Of a stretch of 64,000 nt of DNA, positions 8,886 through 17,673 are shown in pieces. Source of the DNA: Roseovarius sp. (GTDB taxonomy: Bacteria; Pseudomonadota; Alphaproteobacteria; Rhodobacterales; Rhodobacteraceae). The stretch is from assembly GCF_027019125.1 (NCBI RefSeq), contig NZ_JALUXE010000027.1:558001-622000 (forward strand), in the 5' to 3' direction. A program made the position numbers and the translations under genes. Numbering within the stretch: the stretch's first letter is position 1; every line of letters starts with the position of its first letter. The notes under the pieces are model-generated. The model was not told the origin of the DNA. It saw nothing but the letters and a program-made list of their open reading frames with translations, and searched no databases.

Positions 8886-9971
8886 TCATTCGAATACGAT
8901 CACATTGCGCCGGGCGTGACCGGATTTGGTGTCTTCGATGGCGGCGTTGATCTGGTCGAACCGCCACCGTCGCGAAATCAACTCGTCGAGCTTGAGCCGC
9001 CCCTGAGCATAAAGATCGACCATCCACGGGATGTCACGACGGATCACCGCCTCGCCCATCTTGGAGCCGATCATGGATTGCCCCATGGCGGCAAAACTCG
9101 CGGCCTCATAGCTCGAGGCGTGGCCGCTGTGGGGCATGCCGACCATGATCACCCGGCCCCCGTTTGCCAGATAGCGCGGCGCCAGATCATAGGCCTTGGC
9201 CGCGCCCACGGTCACAAGCACCACATCGGCCCCGCGTCCCATCGCCGCTTTGGCGCTGCGCCACGGCTTTTCTTCACTTGCCAAAACGCCATCGGTTGCG
9301 CCGAATTCACGGGCGGCGGCCAGTTTGTCCTCGGTCATGTCCACCGCCACGATGCGCCGTGCGCCTGCGATGCGCGCGCCCTGAATGGCGTTGAGCCCGA
9401 CTCCGCCCGCGCCGATCACAACCACGTCCTGCCCTGCGCGCAACTGCGCTGCATTGATCACGGCCCCCACGCCGGTGATCACGCCGCAGGCCAGAAGGCT
9501 GGCCGCCGCCATGTCGATCCCTTGCGGAATTTTCACGATCTGGCTGTGATGCACCACCACGGATGTGGCAAAGGCCCCGCAGGCCATGGCCTGATGCAGC
9601 GCGCCGCCCGACAGGGTCGAAAGCGGGCCGCGCGCATCGTCCTGCGGAGTCTCGCAGCCCGTAGGTCGGCCTGTCGCACAGGGCGCGCACTGCCCGCAGG
9701 CGCGAATGAGCGTGACCACCACCGGATCGCCCGGCGCAAAACCGCTGACGCCCGCGCCCACGGCGCTGACCCGGCCTGCGGCCTCGTGGCCATAGACCGC
9801 GGGCAGCGCACCGCCCCAGCCGCCCATCGCATAGGAAATATCCGAATGACAGATCGCCACGGCCTTGATCTCGACCTGCACCTCACCCGCCTCGGGCGTG
9901 CGCAGATGCACCTCTTCGATCACGAGGGGCGCGCCAAATTCATGGCAAACGGCGGCTTTTATGGTCTGCAT
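8886..9971 (-). CDS. Zinc-dependent alcohol dehydrogenase (MDR family)
   Basis: 361 residues. Features of the class III-like zinc MDR family are visible: catalytic-site AICHSD near residue 38-43, GHEAAGRV, the structural-zinc cysteine lobe CGQCAPC followed by PTGC (about 91-106), and the NAD-binding GAGGVGLNAIQ. It should oxidise a primary or secondary alcohol, possibly a glutathione or formaldehyde adduct. It is in a tight minus-strand run with hydrolases and a dehydratase, so a catabolic alcohol step is likely. No substrate can be assigned. Confidence 0.88.
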   Translation of the reverse strand: MQTIKAAVCHEFGAPLVIEEVHLRTPEAGEVQVEIKAVAICHSDISYAMGGWGGALPAVYGHEAAGRVSAVGAGVSGFAPGDPVVVTLIRACGQCAPCATGRPTGCETPQDDARGPLSTLSGGALHQAMACGAFATSVVVHHSQIVKIPQGIDMAAASLLACGVITGVGAVINAAQLRAGQDVVVIGAGGVGLNAIQGARIAGARRIVAVDMTEDKLAAAREFGATDGVLASEEKPWRSAKAAMGRGADVVLVTVGAAKAYDLAPRYLANGGRVIMVGMPHSGHASSYEAASFAAMGQSMIGSKMGEAVIRRDIPWMVDLYAQGRLKLDELISRRWRFDQINAAIEDTKSGHARRNVIVFE

Positions 9972-10037
9972 GGGGCCTCCCTTCCGATGCTGTGCGCAGG
10001 TGATCCGAATTCGCGCGCCACCGCAAGCGGGTTTCTG

Positions 10038-10838
10038 TCAGGCTTGGCCGATATGCCCGGTGGCGTGCAGGAAGTCCGACAGCAGCCGCGCATAGTCCGC
10101 AGGCTGATCCACGGGGGGCACATGCCCTGTCCGGCGCATCAGCGCGAATTGCGAGCCGGGGATCAGGTCCACCGTCTCGCGCACAAGGTCCGGCGGGGTC
10201 GAGCCATCCTCGGCCCCGGCAATGCCCAGCGTTGGAATACGCAAGCCCGACGTGGGCGTATAGAAATCCGTGCCTGAAATCGCGGCGGCGCATCCGGCAT
10301 AGCCCTCCGGATCGTGCTGGCAGAGCCGCTCGAACCACGGCAGGTGCTTGTTTTCCTTGAGATAGCTGCGCGTGAACCAGCGCTCGCACGATCCGCGCGC
10401 CAGGTCTTCCATGCCGCCCGCACGGCGCGCCGTGGCGATCCGTTCGGCCCAGAGCTTGGGCGTGCCGATCTTGGCCCCGGTGTTGGACAGCACCAGCGCG
10501 CGAATAAGGTCCGGGCGTTTAACCGCCAGGCCCTGCGCCACCATGCCGCCAATCGAGAGGCCGACGAACATCGCCTCCTTGACCTGCAAATGATCCATCA
10601 GCCGCTCGGCATCGCGGACAAGCGCGCCCATGGCATAGGGCGCGGGCGGGGTCGAGGATTGCCCATGCCCGCGCGCGTCATAGCGGATGATCCGCAGGCC
10701 GGCGGGCAAGAGCGGCACCACGGCATCCCATAGAAACGTGCCGGTGCCCAGCGCATGCGCAAAGACAAGGGGCGCGCCCTCGGGGTCGCCCTCGTCGAGG
10801 TAATGCAGGGTCACATCGTCCAGTTCGAGAAATGCCAT
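10038..10838 (-). CDS. Alpha/beta hydrolase, 3-oxoadipate enol-lactonase-like
   Basis: 266 residues with the alpha/beta hydrolase fold: oxyanion region VFAHALGTGTFLWD, RYDARGHGQSSTP, nucleophile elbow GLSIGGM, an acid in GAEDGSTPPD, and the catalytic His in RRTGHVPPVDQP. Overall similarity is to PcaD-type enol-lactonases, but no other beta-ketoadipate genes are nearby, so a general ester or lactone hydrolase is possible. It is 9 bp from the PLP dehydratase upstream in transcription and is probably in the same operon. Confidence 0.82.
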   Translation of the reverse strand: MAFLELDDVTLHYLDEGDPEGAPLVFAHALGTGTFLWDAVVPLLPAGLRIIRYDARGHGQSSTPPAPYAMGALVRDAERLMDHLQVKEAMFVGLSIGGMVAQGLAVKRPDLIRALVLSNTGAKIGTPKLWAERIATARRAGGMEDLARGSCERWFTRSYLKENKHLPWFERLCQHDPEGYAGCAAAISGTDFYTPTSGLRIPTLGIAGAEDGSTPPDLVRETVDLIPGSQFALMRRTGHVPPVDQPADYARLLSDFLHATGHIGQA

Positions 10839-10847
10839 TGTCCCCCC

Positions 10848-11822
10848 TCAGGCAAATCGGGTGAGCGCCGACTGGAACACATCGGCATCCACATTGCCGC
10901 CCGAAATGGTGACTAACACCGCGTCGCCCTCGATCTCGTCACGGCGAAAGAGCGCCGCCGCCAGCGCCACGGCACCGCCCGGTTCCGCCACCAGCTTGAG
11001 GCGGGTAAAGGCCAGAGCCACGGCGTGCAGCGCCTCGTCTTCGCTCACGACCAGCCCCGGGCCGCAGAGCCGCCGCAGGATCGGAAAGGTGATCGCCCCC
11101 GGTTGCGGTGTCACGATGGCATCGCAGAGACTGCCCGAGGTGCGCGCGTTGCGCATCACCTGCCCCGATGCCAGCGAGCGGGTCACATCGTCGAACTCTT
11201 CCGGCTCGCAGGGGCGCGCGCGAAGCCCCGGGCCCTCCGCCTCCAGCGCAAGGGCGATGCCCGAGGTCAGCCCGCCGCCGCCGCAACAGACCAGCACATC
11301 GGCGCGGGTGATGCCCATGGCCGCCGCATCCTCGGCAATCTCAAGACCGACAGAGCCTTGGCCTGCGATCACCTCCGGCTCGTCATAGGGTTTGATCAGC
11401 GTCAGACCGCGCTCGGCGCTCAGGCCTGCGCCGATGGCGTCGCGATCCTCGGTGGCGCGGTCATAGAGCACCACCTCTGCCCCCAGGGCGCGGGTGTTGT
11501 CGATCTTCATGCTTGGCGCGTCTGCCGGCATGATGATCACGCTGGGCACCCCGAATTGCCGCGCCGCCAGAGCCACGCCCTGCGCGTGGTTGCCCGAGGA
11601 AAAGGCGATCACGCCCCGCGCGCGGGTGCCCTCATCGAGTGCCGAAACGGCCGCGCGCGCGCCGCGATACTTGAAGCTGCCTGTGTGTTGCAGGCACTCC
11701 GGTTTGACGAACACACGCCGTCCGGCGATCTCGTCGAGAAAGGGCGAGGACAAGAGCGGCGTGCGCCTTGCATGGCCCGCCAGACGGGCGGCGGCGGCGC
11801 GGATCATTGTGATGTCGGTCAT
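10848..11822 (-). CDS. PLP-dependent threonine/serine dehydratase family protein
   Basis: 324 residues of fold-type II PLP enzyme. The PLP lysine is in TGSFKYRGARAAV (about residues 46-58), the substrate loop in SSGNHAQGVALAA and the phosphate-binding glycine loop in CCGGGGLTSG. There is no C-terminal ACT domain, so it resembles catabolic threonine dehydratase, serine racemase or hydroxyaspartate dehydratase rather than IlvA. The start codon overlaps the stop of the upstream hydrolase gene by ATGA, indicating translational coupling. Confidence 0.85.
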   Translation of the reverse strand: MTDITMIRAAAARLAGHARRTPLLSSPFLDEIAGRRVFVKPECLQHTGSFKYRGARAAVSALDEGTRARGVIAFSSGNHAQGVALAARQFGVPSVIIMPADAPSMKIDNTRALGAEVVLYDRATEDRDAIGAGLSAERGLTLIKPYDEPEVIAGQGSVGLEIAEDAAAMGITRADVLVCCGGGGLTSGIALALEAEGPGLRARPCEPEEFDDVTRSLASGQVMRNARTSGSLCDAIVTPQPGAITFPILRRLCGPGLVVSEDEALHAVALAFTRLKLVAEPGGAVALAAALFRRDEIEGDAVLVTISGGNVDADVFQSALTRFA

Positions 11823-12652
11823 TTTATCTGGTCCAGAAGGGCGTGAATTGCGGCAAGCGCGTGCGGTTCATCGAGAAAAGGCACATGGCCCCGGTCGGGC
11901 ACGGTGGCGGTGATCAGGCTCGCGTGACGCTCTTGCATCTTGGCGAAGGTTTCAAGGCTCAGGAGGTCGGAATTCGCCCCCCGGATCGCCGCGGTGGGAA
12001 TATCGCGCAACGCGTCGTAAAGCGGCCAGAGGTCCACCGCCTCGCCCGCGCCCGCTTGGCCCACCAGCGCATCGCGGAGCCGCGCATCATAGCGCAGGCC
12101 AAGGCCTCCGCCCGGTTTCTCGTGGAACATGAATTCTGCCTGTTGCCGCCAGCGATCCAGCGGCACACCGGGAAATCCTGCGGCATGGACATGGGCAAGC
12201 GCGGCGGCGCAACTGTCCAGATCGGGCTGCGCCGGCTCATTGCCCACGTAATCCATGATCCGTTCGATCCCGATCGGAGCCACCTCTGGCCCGATGTCAT
12301 TGAGCACGACACCGCTCAGGCGCGCGGGGTGCCCATAGGCCAGCGCCATGCCGATCAGCCCGCCGCGCGAGGTGCCGATCAGCGTGACGCGATCCAGGCC
12401 CAGGTGATCCATCAGTTCTATCGCATCCTGCCCCTCGCGCAGGATGTTATAGGACATGAAGTCGGGCGCATGATCCGATTGCCCGCGCCCGCGATAATCC
12501 AGGCAGATCACGCGATAGCCCGCCAGATGGGGCAAGACAAAGCTGAAATCGGCGCTGTTGCGTGTCAGCCCGGCTAGGCAGAGGATCGGCGCGCCGGCGC
12601 CCTCATCGGTGAAATACAGCGACAGACCATCGGACGTGGTAAACCGCCCCAT
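11819..12652 (-). CDS. Alpha/beta hydrolase
   Basis: 277 residues starting MGRFTTSDGLSLYFTDEG at ATG 12652. The frame stays open further upstream but there it overlaps the dehalogenase gene in another frame, so the longer form was rejected. Motifs are CLAGLTRNSADF (oxyanion), LDYRGRGQSDH, the nucleophile elbow GTSRGGLIGM, and the catalytic His in DRGHVPFLDEP. The ATG shares one base with the dehalogenase stop (TGATG) and its own stop overlaps the next ATG, so three genes are translationally linked. Substrate unknown; haloalkane or ester hydrolysis is conceivable. Confidence 0.82.
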   Translation of the reverse strand: MGRFTTSDGLSLYFTDEGAGAPILCLAGLTRNSADFSFVLPHLAGYRVICLDYRGRGQSDHAPDFMSYNILREGQDAIELMDHLGLDRVTLIGTSRGGLIGMALAYGHPARLSGVVLNDIGPEVAPIGIERIMDYVGNEPAQPDLDSCAAALAHVHAAGFPGVPLDRWRQQAEFMFHEKPGGGLGLRYDARLRDALVGQAGAGEAVDLWPLYDALRDIPTAAIRGANSDLLSLETFAKMQERHASLITATVPDRGHVPFLDEPHALAAIHALLDQIK

Positions 12653-13338
12653 CAGCCGCGCACCAGATCGGGAATGCCGGTCAGGTCGCGCAACTGCCGG
12701 TGCGGTGTGGCGGGCAGGCGGTCCACCGGATCGCCCGCGCGGTTGACCCATGCGGTCGTGAACCCATAGCCCGACGCGGCAGAGGCATCCCAGCCATTCG
12801 ACGAGACAAAGAGCACCTCGTCCGGCGCACAGCCAAACCGCTGCCCCACCAGATCGTAGACCACGCGCGCAGGCTTGAAGATGCCCACGCTTTCGACCGA
12901 CAGCACATCGTCGAGCAGATCGCCAATTCCGGCCGATTTCACCGCCCCCTGCAACATATCCGGTGATCCATTCGACAGGATCGCGGTATTCATCCCCGCC
13001 GCTTTCAGGGCGCGCAGCATGGCGGGCACCTCCGCGTAGGCCTCCAGCTCCCAATAGAGCTGCAGGAGGCGGTCGCGCAGGTCGGTATCGTCTTGCAACC
13101 CCTCCGATTCCAGCGCCCAATCCAGCCCGTCCTGTGTCACCTGCCAGAACCCGGTATGCTGGCCCATCACCGCGCGCAGCCAGGTGTATTGCAACTGTTT
13201 CAGCCGCCATTTTTCCGCAATCGCGGGCCAATGCCGGGCAAAGACCTCACGGCCCGGTTCCGTCGCGGCATTGCGCGCGGCGGCGGCCACGTCAAAGAGC
13301 GTGCCATAGGCATCGAAAATGCAGGTTGTGATCGGCAT
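12652..13338 (-). CDS. Haloacid dehalogenase, type II
   Basis: 228 residues. The HAD nucleophile motif FDAYGTLFDV is at the N-terminus (Asp9), motif II is ILSNGSPDML and the later motifs are KPARVVYDL and FVSSNGWDASAASGYGF, matching L-2-haloacid dehalogenases. It should replace halogen on C2 of short 2-haloacids with hydroxyl. It is the first gene of the overlapping run with an alpha/beta hydrolase and the PLP dehydratase, which supports a role in degrading small organic acids. Confidence 0.9.
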   Translation of the reverse strand: MPITTCIFDAYGTLFDVAAAARNAATEPGREVFARHWPAIAEKWRLKQLQYTWLRAVMGQHTGFWQVTQDGLDWALESEGLQDDTDLRDRLLQLYWELEAYAEVPAMLRALKAAGMNTAILSNGSPDMLQGAVKSAGIGDLLDDVLSVESVGIFKPARVVYDLVGQRFGCAPDEVLFVSSNGWDASAASGYGFTTAWVNRAGDPVDRLPATPHRQLRDLTGIPDLVRG

Positions 13339-13541
13339 GGTGTCCCCCTCTCTCGTTGCGCGCAGACTGTCACGGATTGACAGGGAAAGGGAAGGGCTGG
13401 GTGCACACGGGCGCGTGAGCGGCAGGCTTTGGTTTGCAAATCCGGATCGGGATGCCTAAGTTGCCTCTCAGTCGCATCAAGCACCCGCGCGATTTTGCGT
13501 GGCCTTGCAAACCCATCCCCCCAAAGAAGATTGGAAATCCC

Positions 13542-13970
13542 ATGACGCAGGTCAAACCGGGCGATACCGTCCGCATTCACTACACCGGCACGCTGGCCGA
13601 TGGTGCCACCTTTGATTCGAGCGCAGGCCGCGACCCGCTCGAATTCACCGTAGGCTCCGGCCAGATCATCCCCGGCCTTGACGCCGCGATCCCCGGCATG
13701 GCCGTGGGGGACAAGAAAACGGTGCAGGTGCCCGCAGACATGGCCTATGGCCAGCCTGATCCCAACGCCCGTCAGGCCGTGCCGCGTGCCGAGATTCCGG
13801 CGGAAATTCCGCTTGATCCGGGCACGCAGCTGCAGATGCAGACCCCGCAGGGTCAGGTGCTGCCGGTGACGGTGGCCGAGGTGACGGAGACCGAGGTCGT
13901 GCTCGACGCCAACCACCCGCTCGCGGGCAAGGACCTGACCTTTGCCATCGAACTGGTGGCCATCGCCTGA
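13542..13970 (+). CDS. FKBP-type peptidyl-prolyl isomerase, SlyD-like
   Basis: 142 residues from ATG 13542; the 36 residues upstream in frame were rejected because they do not fit the family. The split FKBP domain is seen in VRIHYTGTLADGATFDSS, GSGQIIPGLDAAIPGM and KKTVQVPADMAYG, with an insert-in-flap region (about 70-120) as in SlyD. There is no signal peptide, so it is a cytoplasmic prolyl isomerase and chaperone. The His-rich tail of E. coli SlyD is absent. It stands alone between divergent and convergent neighbours. Confidence 0.9.
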   Translation: MTQVKPGDTVRIHYTGTLADGATFDSSAGRDPLEFTVGSGQIIPGLDAAIPGMAVGDKKTVQVPADMAYGQPDPNARQAVPRAEIPAEIPLDPGTQLQMQTPQGQVLPVTVAEVTETEVVLDANHPLAGKDLTFAIELVAIA

Positions 13971-14032
13971 TCGGCGACGTCCCAAGCGGCGCGACCGGCG
14001 TTTTCTCGGGTGCGTCACGATCAATGGGAAAT

Positions 14033-14124
14033 ACACCCGTCCCGGGCCTGACCCGGGACCGCGCCGCAACAGCGTGGAGGCCCCGGCTCGAAGGCCGGGG
14101 CGATGTGAACCCGCCCCGACGCAC
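14033..14124 (+). repeat. Dispersed ~92-bp intergenic repeat, copy A
   Basis: This starts ACACCCGTCCC and carries the hairpin GGCCCCGGCTC-GAA-GGCCGGGGC, then GATGTGAA and CGACGCA. It matches copies at 39907-39997 (inverted) and 48709-48800 in order, spacing and length. It occupies the gap between the FKBP gene and the convergent lipoprotein gene. Its size and hairpin suggest a non-coding palindromic repeat of unknown function. Confidence 0.75.
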
Positions 14125-14148
14125 CTCTGATCCCGGGTGCCCCTGCGG

Positions 14149-14787
14149 TTATTTCATCAGGTTCTTGACATCCGCCATGCCGATGCCGGGGCTGTAGACA
14201 TATCGCAATTCCTTGGTCTTGCGCCCCGACTGGTTCCGCTCGGTCCAGATATATTCCATCGAACCGGAATGCCCCTTGTGGGTAAAGGCCGCTTTCGTCA
14301 CCGTGAGTGTCACCTGATAGCGCGTCGTCTTGCCGCCCGAATGTTCCGACATGGTGTAGCTGCGGGATATCCCGCTCCGCCATGGGCCGACCGGGAAAAA
14401 GGCGTCGTCGGTAAAATACCTGTCAGCCGCACCGGGCCGCCTGTCGAGAACCCGCGCCAGCGCCGTGCCGTCCCGGCGCAGCGTGTAATAGCTGGTCTTG
14501 GTGCCGGATTGCTCCCATTTCGTGCGCACATAGACCGTCATGCTCTGGCCTGTCACCGGATGGGTCCAGGTGAGCGGCCCCGCGATCCGGCGGACATCGA
14601 CGGTCCGGTCTACCCGATCCCCGAATTTTGCGCCGGGCACCCCCGCCCAGAGCCCGAACCCAAGCTGTGCCACCGCCCCCGGCGTCTGGATCACCGGTAT
14701 ATCCGGGACGCATCCGGTCGCCGCCGTCAGCGCGCCTCCGGCGAGGGACGCAACAAAGAGGCGCCTGTTGAGTGCTGGTGTCGTCAT
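14149..14787 (-). CDS. Putative lipoprotein of unknown function
   Basis: 212 residues from ATG 14787, which has AAAGGA seven bases upstream; the 21 residues before it were rejected. The N-terminus NRRLFVASLAGGALTAATGC is a signal peptide ending in a likely lipobox cysteine, and the RR pair could suit the Tat route. The mature part is rich in beta-strand with SMTVYVRTKWEQSG and a C-terminal YVYSPGIGMADV. I do not recognise a family. It is followed downstream by repeat copy A. Confidence 0.7.
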   Translation of the reverse strand: MTTPALNRRLFVASLAGGALTAATGCVPDIPVIQTPGAVAQLGFGLWAGVPGAKFGDRVDRTVDVRRIAGPLTWTHPVTGQSMTVYVRTKWEQSGTKTSYYTLRRDGTALARVLDRRPGAADRYFTDDAFFPVGPWRSGISRSYTMSEHSGGKTTRYQVTLTVTKAAFTHKGHSGSMEYIWTERNQSGRKTKELRYVYSPGIGMADVKNLMK

Positions 14788-14916
14788 GACCCGTTCCTTT
14801 TCGTCATTCAATGAGCGTGTTGATGATCTCGTGATCAGAAAACGCAGCACCCCGGAGAATATTCCGAGGCGCCGAAAAAATTTCGGTCAACTATCTAATA
14901 TAAATTGTAAATATCA

Positions 14917-14934
14917 GAGCACCCCGTGGTGCTC
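14917..14934 (-). terminator. Possible terminator after the quinone reductase gene
   Basis: A 7-bp perfect stem GAGCACC / GGTGCTC with a 4-base loop lies 16 bp beyond the stop of the quinone oxidoreductase on the minus strand. The bases after it (TGATATTTACAATTTA) are AT-rich but not a clean T run. This is a modest terminator candidate in an unusually AT-rich 60 bp. Confidence 0.4.
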
Positions 14935-14949
14935 GTCGATCCGGAGCGC

Positions 14950-15939
14950 TCAGCCGATCTCGAGCAGCACCGCGCCCGCGCGTCCCGGTGTCATCACCGC
15001 CTCATGGGCGCTGGCACAGTCCGCCAGCGGCAGGCGCATGGCAATCTCCGGCCGCAACGTGCCCGCCTCAAGGGCGGCATGCAGCCGGGCAATCGCCGCC
15101 TCCCGCGCGGGCCACGGCAGAATATAGATCAGCGTGATGTCGATCTTGAGCGCCTTGAAGAGATAGGGGCCAAAAGGCAGCGTCGGGGCCATGTCCTTGC
15201 CCGAGCCATAGGCGGCGATGGTGCCGTTGGGGGCCATGACCTCGGCCAGCAGCCCCGCGTTCTGGCCGAATTCCACCTCGATGGCACGGGCAACCCCGCG
15301 CCCGCCCGTCGCCGCCATGATCTGCGCCGCAAGATCGGGATCGGCGTAGTCGAACACGTGGCGCGCGCCCGCCGCGCGCACCCGCTCTGCCGCCGAAGAC
15401 GAGCAGGTTGCGATCACCTCTGCCCCGGCGGCATGGGCCAGTTGCACGGCATTATGCCCCACGGCCCCGGCCCCGCCCGAGATCAAGAGCGTCTGTCCCG
15501 CCACCTCGCCGCCGCCAAACACCGTCTGCGCCGCCGTCAGCCCCGGAATCCCGAGCGTGGCGCCCACGTCGAACGACACGCCCTCGGGCAAGGGCACGGC
15601 TTGCTCTGCGGGCAGGGCGATGAATTCGGCGGCGGTGCCTTGGCTGCGCTGCCACTGGCCATTCCAGACCCAGACGCGCTGACCGATGCGCCCCGGATTG
15701 ACGCCTGCGCCCACCGCCGCGATCACCCCGGCCCCGTCCGAATGTGGGATGATTCGCGGATAGGCGGGTTTCGTGACGCCGGGCCGGTTGCCCGCCCGCG
15801 CCTTGGCATCCGACGGGTTCACCCCCGAGACATGCAGTCGCACCAGAACCTCGCCCGCCGATGGGGCAGGGATGTCAACATCGCTCAGGTCCAGAACATC
15901 GCCCGGCGCGCCAAAGCGCGTGTAGCTGACAGCGCGCAT
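14950..15939 (-). CDS. NADPH:quinone oxidoreductase (zeta-crystallin-like MDR)
   Basis: 329 residues from ATG 15939 (MRAVSYTRFG). An alternative GTG at 15954 would overlap the irr stop by GTGA and give five more residues. The family pattern is clear: GEVLVRLHVSGVNPSDAKAR, PHSDGAGVIAAVG and the NADPH-binding loop SGGAGAVGHNAVQLA. No structural-zinc cysteines are present, which fits quinone reductases rather than alcohol dehydrogenases. It follows irr on the same strand with 11 bp between them, so it may share iron-responsive transcription. Confidence 0.87.
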   Translation of the reverse strand: MRAVSYTRFGAPGDVLDLSDVDIPAPSAGEVLVRLHVSGVNPSDAKARAGNRPGVTKPAYPRIIPHSDGAGVIAAVGAGVNPGRIGQRVWVWNGQWQRSQGTAAEFIALPAEQAVPLPEGVSFDVGATLGIPGLTAAQTVFGGGEVAGQTLLISGGAGAVGHNAVQLAHAAGAEVIATCSSSAAERVRAAGARHVFDYADPDLAAQIMAATGGRGVARAIEVEFGQNAGLLAEVMAPNGTIAAYGSGKDMAPTLPFGPYLFKALKIDITLIYILPWPAREAAIARLHAALEAGTLRPEIAMRLPLADCASAHEAVMTPGRAGAVLLEIG

Positions 15940-15950
15940 GCTGCGCGGGA

Positions 15951-16400
15951 TCACTTTGTGCGGCGCAGGCGGATCACCACATCCACCGAGGTGATCTCGG
16001 CCCCGTCCGGAGCCTTGGGCAGACGCGCGATTTCCAACTCGGCTGCCGGGGCGTCGCTCAGCCGGTTCTCGTCTTCCCAGTAGAAATGCGGATGATCCAC
16101 CGTGTTGGTGTCAAAATAGCTCTTCGAGCCATCCACCGTCACTTCTTGCAACAGACCGGCGTCGCAAAAGGCGCGCAAGGTGTTGTAGACCGTGGCCAGA
16201 GACACCGCCTCGTCGCTGTTCTGCGCATCGGCATAGAGGCTTTCGGCGGTGACGTGACGATGCTGCCCGTCCCCGATCAGCAGGTTTGCCAGTGTCAGGC
16301 GCTGGCGCGTGGGTCGCAATCCTGCATCAGAGAGCCATTTCGCGGCAGTCGAACCTACCTCATCGGTCATCGTGGCAAAGGCTTTCATCGTCTCATTCAT
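15951..16400 (-). CDS. irr: Fur-family iron response regulator Irr
   Basis: 149 residues from ATG 16400 (MNETMKAF). The reading frame is open far upstream but that part runs antisense through fabA and is not coding. The Fur-type winged helix is seen in LRPTRQRLTLANLL and SLATVYNTLRAF, and the histidine-rich sites in GQHRHVTAE and DHPHFYWEDE resemble alphaproteobacterial Irr. Irr responds to heme and iron status and represses or activates iron genes. It is divergent from fabA, the usual context for irr in this group. Confidence 0.9.
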   Translation of the reverse strand: MNETMKAFATMTDEVGSTAAKWLSDAGLRPTRQRLTLANLLIGDGQHRHVTAESLYADAQNSDEAVSLATVYNTLRAFCDAGLLQEVTVDGSKSYFDTNTVDHPHFYWEDENRLSDAPAAELEIARLPKAPDGAEITSVDVVIRLRRTK

Positions 16401-16559
16401 CCCGTGTTTCGACCAATATAGGGCCTGCATGGGGACGGTTTCAATGAATTTCCTGCGCCGGGCAAATCGGGGCGCGGTGATGTCGCAGGCTTGCATGCGC
16501 CTTTTGCGGGATGATAGAGGGGGCACAGACCGGTATTTGCAATGAAGGGGGCCGCCTGC

Positions 16560-17069
16560 ATGGCCGATTATCCAAGCAGCTTCGACCGTGATGACCTGCT
16601 TAAATGCGCCCGAGGCGAGTTGTTCGGACCGGGCAACGCGCAATTGCCCGAACCGCCCATGCTGATGATGGACCGGATCACCGAGATTTCCGGTGACGGC
16701 GGCGCGCATGGCAAAGGGCATGTGGTGGCGGAATTCGACATCACCCCGGACCTGTGGTTCTTCAAATGCCATTTCCCCGGCAACCCGATCATGCCCGGCT
16801 GTCTGGGTCTCGATGGGCTCTGGCAATTGACCGGCTTCAACCTTGGCTGGCGCGGCTGGCAGGGGCGCGGCTATGCCTTGGGCGTGGGCGAGGTGAAACT
16901 CACCGGCATGGTGCGGCCCGACCGCAAGATGCTGACCTATTACGTCGATTTCACCAAGGCGGTGCAGACCCGGCGCCTGACCATGGGGGTTGCCAATGGC
17001 TGGGTCGAGGCCGATGGCGAGGTGATCTATCAGGTCACGGATATGAAGGTGGCCCTGTCGGAGAACTGA
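16560..17069 (+). CDS. fabA: 3-hydroxydecanoyl-ACP dehydratase/isomerase
   Basis: 169 residues from ATG 16560. The hotdog-fold active site is visible in [20 protein letters not shown], with the catalytic His (about residue 70) and Asp (about 84). The N-terminal [11 protein letters not shown] and length match FabA rather than FabZ. It dehydrates 3-hydroxydecanoyl-ACP and isomerises the product to the cis-3-enoyl form, starting unsaturated fatty acid synthesis. In relatives it is followed by fabB and fabI, but here a small secreted protein gene follows at 26 bp. Confidence 0.94.
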   Translation: MADYPSSFDRDDLLKCARGELFGPGNAQLPEPPMLMMDRITEISGDGGAHGKGHVVAEFDITPDLWFFKCHFPGNPIMPGCLGLDGLWQLTGFNLGWRGWQGRGYALGVGEVKLTGMVRPDRKMLTYYVDFTKAVQTRRLTMGVANGWVEADGEVIYQVTDMKVALSEN

Positions 17070-17095
17070 GCAGGCGCAAGGGCAGGGGGGGGCAG

Positions 17096-17527
17096 ATGCG
17101 CGGATGGCTTGCAGCACTCCTGAGCATCATCGCCTTGCCCGCTGCCGCCTGTCCCGAGGGCCAGACGCTCTTTCTTGGTTGCGACATGGAGCGGGGCGAC
17201 AAGGCGCTGCGTGTCTGCCGGAGCGAGACCCATGTGAGCTACAGATTTGGTACCAGGATGGGCGTGCCGGACCTCGCCCTCACGCGCCCGATTGGCGCAG
17301 GGGCCGACATCGTGCCCTGGCCCGGCATCGGCCGCACCATCTGGGAGGCGGTGCGCCTGCGCAACAAGGACGTGATCTACGAGGTCTACGCGGGCTTTGA
17401 TAAATTCGACGCGGTCGACGCCGGCAAACCCGATAGCCGCTTTGGCGGCGTGGTGGTGTTGCAGGACGGCAAAGGCGAGGTTGCCCACCTCAAATGCCGC
17501 GCCGGAACGGTGGATTACACCTATTGA
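17096..17527 (+). CDS. Small secreted protein of unknown function
   Basis: 143 residues from ATG 17096, preceded by a G-rich ribosome site 26 bp after fabA. The N-terminus MRGWLAALLSIIALPAAAC is a signal peptide, with the first mature residue probably after AAA. Four cysteines (around residues 19, 29, 40 and 136) suggest disulfides in the periplasm. The frame upstream runs through fabA and is not used. I do not recognise the family; the position suggests co-transcription with fabA. Confidence 0.75.
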   Translation: MRGWLAALLSIIALPAAACPEGQTLFLGCDMERGDKALRVCRSETHVSYRFGTRMGVPDLALTRPIGAGADIVPWPGIGRTIWEAVRLRNKDVIYEVYAGFDKFDAVDAGKPDSRFGGVVVLQDGKGEVAHLKCRAGTVDYTY

Positions 17528-17673
17528 GTCCTTTTTGCCAATGGCCGCGCCCCATGATCTAGGGCGCTAAAATCCCCCCTACCCAAAACCTTGCGGCTGT
17601 CCTATAGTGGCTGTGGATAACTGGGCATCAGACCCATGACCCAAGAGGCAAGGACAGAAAAGGGGGACGGCCG

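Noticed and set aside
8814-10277. 487-codon plus-strand frame antisense to the alcohol dehydrogenase and hydrolase
   Set aside because: Low-complexity composition and no recognised domain; the minus-strand genes explain the region.
16401-17117. N-terminal extension of irr by 239 codons
   Set aside because: It runs antisense through fabA and beyond; Irr homologues start near MNETMKAF.
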